From the NCBI RefSeq assembly GCF_003931565.1, contig NZ_RRYI01000004.1:496001-560000 (forward strand): a stretch of 64,000 bases of DNA. The letters run 5' to 3'. Numbering within the stretch: the stretch's first letter is position 1; each line of letters begins with the position of its first letter. The notes beneath the pieces were generated by a model, which saw only the letters and a program-made list of their open reading frames with translations, made no database searches and was not told the DNA's origin. Below are positions 1-8,394 of this stretch, piece by piece. Made by a program: the position numbers and the translations under genes. This DNA is from Caulobacter sp. 602-1 (GTDB lineage Bacteria; Pseudomonadota; Alphaproteobacteria; Caulobacterales; Caulobacteraceae).

Positions 1-1
1 C

Positions 2-1081
2 CTTGGCCTGGCGGCGCTGCTCGCGAGCCAGTCGCTCGCGAGCAGCGCGCTCGCCCAGACCACGTCGCCGGCCGCCGCCAGGGACAAGGTCGCGATCTTC
101 TTCGACAACGATTTTCTCGGTCCGGGCCAGAGCAACATCCAGTCGCTGATCCCGCTGCTGCGCGACGATCGGGTCAAGCTGCTGGGCATCGGCGTCGTCA
201 CGGGCGACGCCTGGCTGAAGGAGGAAGCCGCTCACGCCTTGCGCTTCCTCGAAATCGCCAAGCGTCCCGAGCCTCCCGTCCACCTGGGGGCGCAGATGCC
301 GCTGATCCGCACCCAGGTCGAGATGGCCAACTGGGAGGCGCGCTACGGCAAGGTGCCGTTCAAGGGCGCCTGGAGCACGCCGCGTCCGGGCCGCACCTAC
401 CATCCCCAGGATCCCGACCTGATCCCGCCGATGCCGGAGGGAGAGCCGAAGCTCAAGGCCTCCGAGGAGGACGCCGTCCACGCCCTGATCCGCAACGTCC
501 GCGCTCATCCGGGCGAGGTGACGATCGTCAGCGCCGGCCCGTTGACCAATATCGCCCTGGCGCTGCGCATCGCGCCCGACATCGCGACCCTGGCCAAGGA
601 GATCGTCATCGAGCCGGGCAAGCTGGACACCGCCGTGGCGCGGGTGACCGGCAATACCGACTACGCCACCGACTTCAACTTCATCTTCGACCCCGAGGCG
701 GCGCATATCGTGCTGACCGCGCCGTGGAAGAAGATCACCGTGATGGGAAACGTCACCGCCGCCGCCAAGGCGACGCAGGAAGTGGTCGACCGTATCGGCG
801 CGGCCGGCACGCCGGTGGCGACCTACGTCAAGACCTACGCCCGGATCGGCCAGCCTCTGTGGGACGAGATCACCGTCGCCGTGGCCATCGACCGTTCGCT
901 GGTCACCGAGGAACTGGTGGCGCGCATGGACGTCGACACCTTCGCCGGGCCCTCCTATGGCCAGCCCGTCGTGTGGAAGTCGGACATGGCGCCGAACGCC
1001 GGCGAGCGTGAAGTCCACATCGTGCGGGCCATCGACGTGCCGCGCTTCCTTGAGACCTTCGTGGCGCAGGCCTCCAAATGA
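2..1081 (+). CDS. secreted nucleoside hydrolase, 5'-truncated by window edge
   Basis: Inosine/uridine-preferring nucleoside hydrolase fold, expected to split nucleosides into base and ribose. The frame is open from the left edge, so the start lies outside. The visible N-terminus LGLAALLASQSLASSALAQ looks like the end of a signal peptide with an ALAQ-type cleavage site, placing the enzyme in the periplasm. Family hallmarks are TIVSAGPLTNIALALR and a DFNFIFDPEAA segment. Two hallmarks deviate. The usual N-terminal DxDxGxDD calcium motif appears as FFDNDFLGPGQSN, and the late catalytic HD pair appears as LWDEITVA, with the histidine replaced by tryptophan and the aspartate kept. The stop overlaps the next start (ATGA), so it is the first visible gene of a purine operon. 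Nucleoside hydrolase superfamily is secure; substrate and full activity are not. Confidence 0.85.
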   Translation, partial: LGLAALLASQSLASSALAQTTSPAAARDKVAIFFDNDFLGPGQSNIQSLIPLLRDDRVKLLGIGVVTGDAWLKEEAAHALRFLEIAKRPEPPVHLGAQMPLIRTQVEMANWEARYGKVPFKGAWSTPRPGRTYHPQDPDLIPPMPEGEPKLKASEEDAVHALIRNVRAHPGEVTIVSAGPLTNIALALRIAPDIATLAKEIVIEPGKLDTAVARVTGNTDYATDFNFIFDPEAAHIVLTAPWKKITVMGNVTAAAKATQEVVDRIGAAGTPVATYVKTYARIGQPLWDEITVAVAIDRSLVTEELVARMDVDTFAGPSYGQPVVWKSDMAPNAGEREVHIVRAIDVPRFLETFVAQASK

Positions 1082-2400
1082 CCAGGCTGCATACGCTGCT
1101 AGATCGCCGTTTCGCTCTGAGCGCGCGCGAGACCACGATCGGCCGCGAGATGATGGCGGGCCTGACCAGCTTCCTGGCGGCCGCCTATCTGATCGTCGTG
1201 ATCCCGTCGCTGCTGTCGACGGGCGGCATGGATCGGGGCGCGGCCACCACGGCGGCGATCCTGGTGATGGCCTTGGGCAGCATCGCCATGGGCGTCTACG
1301 CCAACCTGCCCTTCATCGTCGGACCCGGGATCGGCGGTTCGGTGATCCTGGGCGTGACCCTGGCGCACACCGAGCATGTCCCCCTGGCCACCGGTCTGGC
1401 CATCGCCATGACTTCCGGCGTGCTGTTCCTGGTTCTGACCCTGACCGGTGCGCGCGAGCTGGTGGTCAAGATGATCCCGCCCCAGATCAAGCTCGGCCTG
1501 GGCGCGTCGATTGGCCTGTTCATCGCCATGCTGGGCTGCCGCGACGCGGGCATGGTGGCGGTCAACGCCAAGACCATGGCCCTGAAGCTGGGCGATTTCT
1601 CCCAGCCCGGACCGGTGGTGGCCCTGATCGGCCTGGCCGTCGCCCTGGCCCTGCAAGCCCGCAAGATCCCTGGCGCGGTGCTGGCCGGCATCGCCGCCGC
1701 CGCCCTCGCGGGCATTCCTTTGGGCCTGACCAAGCTGCCGCCCAGCCTGTTTTCGTTGCCGCATGGCCTTGGACCGGTGGCCCTGCAGGTCGACTTCGCG
1801 GGGGCGTTCAGCCTGGCGGCTCTGCCCTATGTCTTCGCCTTCTTCGCGGGCGAGTTCTTCTCGACCCTGGGCACGACCCTGGCGATCGGCGCCAAGGCCG
1901 GACTGACCGACGCGCAGGGCAATCTGCCAGGGATCGAGCGGCCATTCCTGGTCGACTCCCTCGCCGCCGCAGTTGGGCCGCTGATCGGCATTCCCGCGGG
2001 CACCGCCCTGGTCGAGTCGGCCGCGGGCGTCGAGGCCGGCGGCCGCACGGGCCTGACGCCGGTCACCGCCGCGGCGCTATTCCTGGGCGCCCTGTGCCTG
2101 CTGCCGCTGGCCATGGCCATCCCCAAGCAGGCCACCGCCCCGGCCCTGATCCTGATCGGCGTCTCGATGCTGGGCACGATCCGCCACCTGCGCGGCGAAG
2201 ACGTCACGGACCTTTTCCCCGCCATCGCCATGGTGCTGCTGACCCTGATCTCCAACAGTTTCGGCACGGGCATCGCCGGCGGTCTGCTGGTCCATGTCAT
2301 CGTCCAGGTGCTGGCTGGCAAGGCCCGCGAGATCCCGCTCGGCCTGTTCATTCTGGCCATTCCGCTCGGCTACTACTTCTACACGGCCGCCACGCACTGA
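1078..2400 (+). CDS. NCS2-family purine permease (AzgA/PbuG-like)
   Basis: About 440 residues, hydrophobic throughout, with the N-terminal arrangement typical of AzgA/PbuG hypoxanthine-guanine-adenine permeases: a REMMAGLTSFLAAAYLIVV segment and a PFIVGPGIGGSVILG loop. It should import a purine base across the inner membrane by proton symport. The ATG overlaps the nucleoside hydrolase stop by four bases, and its stop overlaps the adenosine deaminase start by one base. Translation is therefore coupled with a periplasmic enzyme that could release the base and with a cytoplasmic deaminase. Family assignment rests on overall resemblance; which purine is carried is inferred from the neighbours only. 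Confidence 0.85.
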   Translation: MTRLHTLLDRRFALSARETTIGREMMAGLTSFLAAAYLIVVIPSLLSTGGMDRGAATTAAILVMALGSIAMGVYANLPFIVGPGIGGSVILGVTLAHTEHVPLATGLAIAMTSGVLFLVLTLTGARELVVKMIPPQIKLGLGASIGLFIAMLGCRDAGMVAVNAKTMALKLGDFSQPGPVVALIGLAVALALQARKIPGAVLAGIAAAALAGIPLGLTKLPPSLFSLPHGLGPVALQVDFAGAFSLAALPYVFAFFAGEFFSTLGTTLAIGAKAGLTDAQGNLPGIERPFLVDSLAAAVGPLIGIPAGTALVESAAGVEAGGRTGLTPVTAAALFLGALCLLPLAMAIPKQATAPALILIGVSMLGTIRHLRGEDVTDLFPAIAMVLLTLISNSFGTGIAGGLLVHVIVQVLAGKAREIPLGLFILAIPLGYYFYTAATH

Positions 2401-3530
2401 TGACCGACACCACCGCATCCATCGGAGCCGTCCCGGCCTCCACGCTGGGACGCCGGACGACCGACGTCCAGCGCGCCGTCTTCCGCGCCATCCCCAAGGT
2501 CGAGTTGCACTGCCACCTGCTGGGTTCAGTGCGGCGCAAGACCTTCACGGACATGGTCCGTCGAAGGGGCGCGCCGATCACCGAGGCCGAGATCGCCGCG
2601 TTCTACGAGCGCGGGTCCAAGCCGGTCGGCGTGCTGCGCGTGCTGCGGGCGCTGGAGCGTCACCTGCTGCTGGAACCCGACGACTTCCGCCGGATCACCT
2701 ACGAGTACCTCCAGGACGCGGCGGCCGAGGGCGTGCGTCACGCCGAGTTCTTCTGGAACCCGACCGCGACGGTTCGCGATACGGGCCTGGCCTACCGCGA
2801 GGCCCAGGCCGGGATCCTGGCGGGCGTCCGCGAGGCGCGGGCGGATGTCGGCGTCAGCGGGCTGCTCATCCCCAGCATCGATCGCGAAGCCGAGGCTTCC
2901 AGCGCGCTCGAGATGGTCGAACTTATGCTCGGCTGCCGCGATCCCGCCGTACCCGGCATCGGCATCGACTATCGCGAGAACGACCGCCCGCCCGAGCTCT
3001 TCCATGAGGCCTACGCCCTGGCGCGTCGCCATGGCCTGAAGGCCACAGCCCATGCGGGCGAGTTCGGCATGCCCTGGACCAACGTCCAGACGGCCGTCGA
3101 GAGGCTGAAGGTCGATCGGATCGACCACGGCTACACCATCGTCGACAACCCGGATCTGGCCCGGCGCTATGCCGAGCGGGGCCTGGTGTTCACCATCGTG
3201 CCGACCAACTCCTACTATCTGCGCACGCTGGAGCCCGAGTGCTGGGCGATCGATCATCCGATCCGCGCCATGTCCGCCCTGGGGCTGAAGTTGCACCCCA
3301 ACACCGACGACCCGACCTTGCACAACGTCACGCCCGGCGGCGCCTGGGAGCTGATGCACAGCCATCTCGGCTACGACATGGCCGACCTTCGCGCGATGAT
3401 GCTGAACGGCGTGGACGGTTCCTGGACCGATGACGACCAGAAGGCCGAATGGCGCGCGCGCTGGCCGGCCGAGTTCGACGCCCTGGTCGCGACGACAAGC
3501 TGGCCCGGTCCGGCGGTCTTCCCCCAGTGA
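2400..3530 (+). CDS. adenosine deaminase-family amidohydrolase
   Basis: Deaminates adenosine (or adenine or a related aminopurine) in the cytoplasm using one metal ion. The 376-residue chain shows the family landmarks in order: VELHCHLLGS (metal-binding HxH) near residue 35, TAHAGEFG (metal His plus catalytic Glu region), IDHGYTI, and the C-terminal LHPNTDDPTLHN containing the conserved DD pair. ATG at 2400 shares its A with the stop of the permease gene. Length fits bacterial Add proteins. Adenine deaminase and other subfamilies share these motifs, so the exact substrate is open, but the nucleoside hydrolase and permease partners favour a purine. Confidence 0.88.
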   Translation: MTDTTASIGAVPASTLGRRTTDVQRAVFRAIPKVELHCHLLGSVRRKTFTDMVRRRGAPITEAEIAAFYERGSKPVGVLRVLRALERHLLLEPDDFRRITYEYLQDAAAEGVRHAEFFWNPTATVRDTGLAYREAQAGILAGVREARADVGVSGLLIPSIDREAEASSALEMVELMLGCRDPAVPGIGIDYRENDRPPELFHEAYALARRHGLKATAHAGEFGMPWTNVQTAVERLKVDRIDHGYTIVDNPDLARRYAERGLVFTIVPTNSYYLRTLEPECWAIDHPIRAMSALGLKLHPNTDDPTLHNVTPGGAWELMHSHLGYDMADLRAMMLNGVDGSWTDDDQKAEWRARWPAEFDALVATTSWPGPAVFPQ

Positions 3531-3540
3531 GCAGGCCTCA

Positions 3541-4881
3541 GTGAGCGGGCTGACGACGGCGATCATTCGGCGGAGCCGCGCGGCGGCGGCCGATGTTCCG
3601 TCCGCCACGCTCGACATGGCGCGACTCTGCGTCCTCGACTGGTTCGGCCTGGCGATCGGGGGGGGCGGGGAACCTGCGACGCGGTTGATCCGCCAGGTCG
3701 TGGAGGCTGAAGGCGCTGCTCCCGTGGCCTCGGTGGTAGGCTTGGGGAGTGGGTTCAGCGCTCGTCAGGCGGCCCTGGTCAATGGGGTGGCCGGACACGC
3801 GCTGGACTATGACGATGTCAATCTGGCGATGCGCGTCCACCCGACGGCGGTGATCCTGCCCGGATTGCTGGCCCTGGCCGAGGCCGAGGGCCTGTCGGGA
3901 CGCGCGGTGATCGAGGCCTTCGTCGCCGGCTACGAAGCCGCCGGCATGATCGGGACCCTGATCAGCGCCAGCCACTATGCGCGGGGCTTTCACGCGACCG
4001 GGACGATCGGCGCGTTCGGCGCGGCGGCGGCCTGCGCCCATCTGCTGGGCCTCGACGAAGAGGAGACGGCGCGGGCCTATGGCCTGGCCGGCTCTCAGGC
4101 GGCGGGGCTGAAGGCGCAGTTCGGCACCATGGCCAAGCCGCTGCACGCGGGGCGAGCCGCCGAGGCCGGCGTGATGGCGGCGCTGTGGGCGCGCGCGGGC
4201 GTGAGCGCTCGCGCCGACATCCTGGAGCATCCGCGCGGCTTCGCCGCCACCCAGAGCGACGGCCCGCTGGCGGAGGAACCGCGCTGGGACGGCTACGCCT
4301 TGGACAACAACCTCTTCAAGCACCACGCCGCCTGTTTCGGCGCGCACGGGACCCTGGAGGCGGTTGGAGTCCTGCGTCGCGAGGGCTTGGCACCCGAGGC
4401 CGTTCGCGCGATCTGCCTGAAGGTCGACGCCGGGGCCGACGCCATGTGCAACATCGCCGAACCGCGGACGGGGCTGGAGGCCAAGTTCAGCCTGCGCCTC
4501 AACGCGGCCCTGGCCCTGCACGGCGTCGATACCTCGGATGTCGCCGCCTATGCGGACTCCGTCGTTCAGCGCGCCGATCTGCAGGCTGTTCGGGCCATCA
4601 CCGAGGTTGAGCTGGCGCCGGCGGGATGGCCCGAGGATGTCACCGAGGTCAGCATCGAGACCCTCGACGGCCGGAGGTTCGTGGCGCGTCACGACGTCTC
4701 CAGACCCGCCGGCGATCTGAACGTCCTGAGAGGGAGGTTGCGGACAAAGTTCCTGAATCTGGTCGAGCCTCGCCTTGGAGCGGCGCATTCCAAGGACCTG
4801 ATGAGCCGCGTAGAGACCCTGGCGTCGACGGAGGATCTCGTCGGGTTGCTCGCGGCCGCATGCGGCGGCGACGGCGCCTAG
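3541..4881 (+). CDS. MmgE/PrpD-family protein
   Basis: 446 residues matching the MmgE/PrpD fold, the 2-methylcitrate dehydratase and cis-aconitate decarboxylase relatives. Recognisable segments are the N-terminal LDWFGLAIGG, VNGVAGHALDYDD around residue 85, the FHATGTIGAFGAAAACAHLLG stretch and KPLHAGRAAEAG. I chose the GTG at 3541, ten bases after the deaminase stop; it sits just ahead of the conserved N-terminal helix. A methylcitrate role is unlikely because no prpB or prpC is nearby. The position at the end of a purine operon suggests action on a ring-opened or carboxylic product, which is inference. The stop overlaps the convergent glycosyltransferase stop within a single CTAG. Confidence 0.8.
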   Translation: MSGLTTAIIRRSRAAAADVPSATLDMARLCVLDWFGLAIGGGGEPATRLIRQVVEAEGAAPVASVVGLGSGFSARQAALVNGVAGHALDYDDVNLAMRVHPTAVILPGLLALAEAEGLSGRAVIEAFVAGYEAAGMIGTLISASHYARGFHATGTIGAFGAAAACAHLLGLDEEETARAYGLAGSQAAGLKAQFGTMAKPLHAGRAAEAGVMAALWARAGVSARADILEHPRGFAATQSDGPLAEEPRWDGYALDNNLFKHHAACFGAHGTLEAVGVLRREGLAPEAVRAICLKVDAGADAMCNIAEPRTGLEAKFSLRLNAALALHGVDTSDVAAYADSVVQRADLQAVRAITEVELAPAGWPEDVTEVSIETLDGRRFVARHDVSRPAGDLNVLRGRLRTKFLNLVEPRLGAAHSKDLMSRVETLASTEDLVGLLAAACGGDGA

Positions 4882-5978
4882 CTGATGGGGGGCTGTCGCC
4901 GCGTGCGGCTGGCTTCGAAGACGTCGAGATAGGCGTTTGCCACCGGGGTGATCCGGTAGGCCTGAACCGCGGCGATCAGGGCGGAGGGCTCGGGCGGGGC
5001 GGCGGCCAGTTCGGCTTCGAGCGCCCTGGCGAGGCCGTCCACATCGCCCGCTGCCGCAACGCGCCCGCGCCCGGGCGTGTCCAGGAGGTCCCACACCGCT
5101 GGCGTGCAGTCCGTGGCGACGACAGGACGGCCGCGCCCCAGGGCCTCGACGATGACCGCGCCGAAGCCCTCGTGCCAGGAACTGAGCAGCAGGAGCCGCG
5201 CGCGATCGAGCCAGGGTGCGATGTCCGGCGCGTAGCCGGCGAGGGTCACGCGCTCCCGGACGCCGAGGCTCTCGGCCAGCGCTTCCAGGTCCGCCCGCAG
5301 CGGCCCGTCGCCGATGAAGGCCAGGCGGGCTTCGGCATCGGCGATCCTGGCGAAGGCCTTCAGGGCGATGTCATAACCCTTTTCCGGCGCCAGGCGCCCC
5401 GCCGCGACGATCAGCTTGCCGGAGGCGATCTTCGCCGGATGGAGGGTGTCGTCGAGCGCGGGCAGGGGGATCGCGGTGGCGATGCGGCGGCCCAACAATC
5501 TATCCGTCTCGGGCACGGTCCGAGGCGACAGCGTCACCATCGCGTCGACATCCCGCAGGCGGCGGCGCGCGCCGGCCTCGAACATCCGTTGTTTCAAGCC
5601 CTTGCGGCCATGTTTGAAGATCGGGGAGCTGACCTGGGCGACGATGGCCGGACGGTCGTCGCCCAGGCTCTTGGCCACGGAGCGGCAGACCGACCAGTGG
5701 AAGTTCCCGGGCGCGAACAGCACGTCGGCGGGATGGCGGCGCAAATGCTCGGCCACCGCGCGGCCCAGTCGGATGCGGGAGCCGAAGCCGCGTGGGATCG
5801 GCGGGGCGCACTCGACCAACTCCACGGCCTCCGACACCAAACCTGCCTGGGCGCCTGTCGCCGAGCCGCACAGTAAGGTGACCTGATGACCCACCTTGGC
5901 CCAGGCGTCGGTCAGGCGCAGGGCGACGCGCTCGGTGCCGCCCAGGGGCAGGTCGTGCAGCACGACGAGGATTTTCAT
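4878..5978 (-). CDS. GT4-type glycosyltransferase
   Basis: 366-residue GT-B glycosyltransferase. The N-terminus MKILVVLHDLPLGGTERVAL is the classic GT4 acceptor-side glycine loop. The donor-side half carries VAAGRLAPEKGYDIALKAF and LLLSSWHEGFGAVIVEALGRGRPVVATDC, the E-x7-E region that binds the nucleotide sugar. It should be cytoplasmic or membrane-peripheral and add a sugar to a lipid-linked glycan. It is the last gene of a minus-strand glycan cluster; its start overlaps the stop of the next GT gene by four bases. Donor and acceptor cannot be read from the sequence. Confidence 0.88.
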   Translation of the reverse strand: MKILVVLHDLPLGGTERVALRLTDAWAKVGHQVTLLCGSATGAQAGLVSEAVELVECAPPIPRGFGSRIRLGRAVAEHLRRHPADVLFAPGNFHWSVCRSVAKSLGDDRPAIVAQVSSPIFKHGRKGLKQRMFEAGARRRLRDVDAMVTLSPRTVPETDRLLGRRIATAIPLPALDDTLHPAKIASGKLIVAAGRLAPEKGYDIALKAFARIADAEARLAFIGDGPLRADLEALAESLGVRERVTLAGYAPDIAPWLDRARLLLLSSWHEGFGAVIVEALGRGRPVVATDCTPAVWDLLDTPGRGRVAAAGDVDGLARALEAELAAAPPEPSALIAAVQAYRITPVANAYLDVFEASRTRRQPPIS

Positions 5979-7060
5979 GCCAGGCGTTTCAAGCGCTGGA
6001 CGATCGCCGCGCCGCGGGCCGCGAACTGTTCGGCCCCGAACCGCGCCTCGATCCGGCCCCGGGCGGCCTGACCCATGGACCCCAGGCGCTCCGGATTCGA
6101 TAGCGCTTCAGCCAGAGCGGCGGCCAGCGCGGCGGGATCGCGCGGCGGAACGAGGAAACCCGTCTCGCCGTCCACGATACTGTAGGGGAGCTCGCCGACC
6201 GCCGAGGCCAGCACCGGCAAGCCGGCCTGCATCGCTTCGTGGGCCGCGACGCACAGGCCCTCCGAGCGCGAGGGCTGCAGATAGAGATGCAAGGTCGCCA
6301 GGAAGCTCCGCGGGTCCTGGCTGAAACCGACGAACCGGACATTGTCGAGACTGGCTTCCGCCTTCTGGGCCTCGAGCCGCTCCAGCTCGCCGCCATCGCC
6401 AGCGATCAGCACCTCGAACGGCGTGGCGGGCGCGAAGCCCTGAGCCTTCAACTGGGCCAGAGCCTCGAGCAGGACGTCATAGCCTTTCACGGGGTGCAGT
6501 CTGCCCAGCGCGCCGAGCCGCAGGGTCTGGCCCGGGCGCCACGGCTTGGCCTGGGGCGCGTCGGCGTCCATAGAGAAGATCGGCCAGCAGACCAGCTTGT
6601 CCGGATCGGGGGCGATCCGTTCGGCGGTCAGGGCGGTGACGCTTTCTGAATCGCCGATCCACAGGGCCGACGCCGCGCGCCGCCAGCGCAGCAGGGCGCG
6701 GTTGGCGGGCTTGAGAAAGGCGGCGTGCTGCCAGCTGACCACCGGCTTGCCCAGCCAGCCGCCGACGATCTGGCCCATCAGGGTGGCGCGGGTCAGGGAG
6801 GTCCAGACCACATCGGGCTTCCAGGCCTTCAGCTCGGCGTGGAGCCAGCGAAGGGCGGCGATCTGCTGCTTTTCGCTGGCCGGACAGACGCGTACGTCCA
6901 AGCCGGCGGCCTCCATGGCGACGGCGCCTCGGCCGTCGCGGCGGCTGAGCGCGAACACCGCGACCTCCGCGCCTTCGTCGCGCAGCACCCGGGCGATGGC
7001 GGGAACAGGCGATTGAGCGCCGCCGCCTTCGACGGAGTTGATCACATAGGCGATACGCAT
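5975..7060 (-). CDS. GT4-type glycosyltransferase
   Basis: 361-residue GT-B glycosyltransferase, similar in organisation to its downstream neighbour. The start MRIAYVINSVEGGGAQ is the N-terminal glycine-rich acceptor loop; an open frame continues upstream, but this ATG is where family similarity begins. Donor-side motifs are LGALGRLHPVKGYDVLLEAL and LQPSRSEGLCVAAHEAMQAG, giving the usual E-x7-E pattern. It lies 14 bases after the flippase gene and overlaps the next glycosyltransferase by four bases, so the three are very probably one transcript. Sugar specificity is unknown. Confidence 0.88.
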   Translation of the reverse strand: MRIAYVINSVEGGGAQSPVPAIARVLRDEGAEVAVFALSRRDGRGAVAMEAAGLDVRVCPASEKQQIAALRWLHAELKAWKPDVVWTSLTRATLMGQIVGGWLGKPVVSWQHAAFLKPANRALLRWRRAASALWIGDSESVTALTAERIAPDPDKLVCWPIFSMDADAPQAKPWRPGQTLRLGALGRLHPVKGYDVLLEALAQLKAQGFAPATPFEVLIAGDGGELERLEAQKAEASLDNVRFVGFSQDPRSFLATLHLYLQPSRSEGLCVAAHEAMQAGLPVLASAVGELPYSIVDGETGFLVPPRDPAALAAALAEALSNPERLGSMGQAARGRIEARFGAEQFAARGAAIVQRLKRLA

Positions 7061-7074
7061 GTCAGGCGGCCATA

Positions 7075-8394
7075 CTACGCGGTTTGGGGCGTGCTCGCGG
7101 ACGGACGAGCCTGGGTGGCCAACGCCGCGGCCAGCAGCGCCATGGTCAGCACCGCCTGCGCGACGATGCAAGGACCGATCGCGCCCTGGCCCCAGTCGGG
7201 CAGGGCGATCGACAACAGGGCGACCAGGCTGAAACTGCCCATCAGATTCATGGTGGCCGACAGGCCGGGACGACCGAGGGCGGTCAGGGCCGCGCTCAGC
7301 GGCGGGGCGCAGAGCAGCAGGGTGCGGGCGATGGCCAGCCAAAGCATCAGCCCGCCGGCTGCGGCGAACCCATCACCGCCCATCAGCCGGGCGAACGTGT
7401 CTCCGAACAGGCCGAAAAGGACGCAGACCGGGATCGCGATAGCCATGGTCACGCCGCTGGCGCGGGCGATCGTCGAGATGACCAGCGCCGTCTCCCCCCT
7501 GGCGGCCAGCTTGGCCAATTCGGCGTAGGCCGCCTGGCCAAGGCTCTGGGCGGGTTGGGCGATCACGGTGGTGGCGCGCTGGGCGATGGCGAAGAGGCCG
7601 GCGGCGGCCGGGCCGCCCAGCCAGCCGATGGCCAGCGGCGTCACGCGCGCAGCCAGTTCAGCCAAGGTCACATCGGCGTTGGCGCCCAGCATGAAGCGGA
7701 CAATGCCGGGGTTCTCGGCGCGCACGCCGCGGGGATCTGCAGCCAGGGCAAGCCCGCGTAGCGACCGAGGCATGACGGCGAAGGCCATGATCCACATCAC
7801 GGCCCATTCCAGCACGGCCGCGGCCAGCCAGGCCCAAAGGAAACCGACCAGCCCCCAGCCGCCAATCCAGACGACGACGGCGCCAATCAGGCGCACGACG
7901 GGCGGAACCAGGCTGTGGACGCCCAGCAGGCCGAAGCGTCCAATGACCTGCAGATAGCCAGCGGCCGTGGCGCGCACGGTGGCCAGCACCGCCAGGCTGT
8001 AGGGCAGACTCAGTTCGATGGCGCGCGCCGACCAGCCGAGCTTGGCGCCGATCCACGGCGCGAGCAGCGCCGAGATCACGACGGCGACGACACCGCAGGC
8101 CAGCTCCAACGCGGCGGCGCATTTGAGCAGGCGGGCAAGCCTTCGCTCGTCTCCGGCCAGCAGGGCCTGGGCGCCATAGCGCACCACCGCGTGCCAGCCC
8201 GGGAACTCGATGACGCCGCCGACGGCGAGCACATAGGTGTGGACCAGAACCAGAATGCCGTAGTCCTTCGGGCCCAGGGCGTGGGCGGCCAGGGCGATAT
8301 AGACGAGGCTGATGATCCCGGCCCCGGCCTTGCCGCTCAGGAGACGCAAGGTGTTGCCGAAGATGCCGCGCAGCGCGCCGCGATCCTCAGCCAT
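7075..8394 (-). CDS. polysaccharide flippase (Wzx/MOP superfamily)
   Basis: About 439 residues with 12 or more predicted hydrophobic segments and a polysaccharide-biosynthesis N-terminus containing LSGKAGAGIISLVYIALAA and a LGPKDYGILVLV turn. It should flip a lipid-linked oligosaccharide across the inner membrane. A GTG three codons upstream (8403) is an alternative start; I prefer the ATG at 8394, which overlaps the previous gene by eight bases. Neither has a clear ribosome site, consistent with translational coupling. The partner polymerase (Wzy) and the initiating transferase are not in the window, so the cluster is incomplete here or hands over to genes elsewhere. Confidence 0.85.
   Translation of the reverse strand: MAEDRGALRGIFGNTLRLLSGKAGAGIISLVYIALAAHALGPKDYGILVLVHTYVLAVGGVIEFPGWHAVVRYGAQALLAGDERRLARLLKCAAALELACGVVAVVISALLAPWIGAKLGWSARAIELSLPYSLAVLATVRATAAGYLQVIGRFGLLGVHSLVPPVVRLIGAVVVWIGGWGLVGFLWAWLAAAVLEWAVMWIMAFAVMPRSLRGLALAADPRGVRAENPGIVRFMLGANADVTLAELAARVTPLAIGWLGGPAAAGLFAIAQRATTVIAQPAQSLGQAAYAELAKLAARGETALVISTIARASGVTMAIAIPVCVLFGLFGDTFARLMGGDGFAAAGGLMLWLAIARTLLLCAPPLSAALTALGRPGLSATMNLMGSFSLVALLSIALPDWGQGAIGPCIVAQAVLTMALLAAALATQARPSASTPQTA

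Noticed and set aside
957..2399. Long open frame joined upstream to the adenosine deaminase frame
   Set aside because: The upstream part overlaps the nucleoside hydrolase and permease in another frame and is compositionally a shadow; the deaminase starts at ATG 2400.
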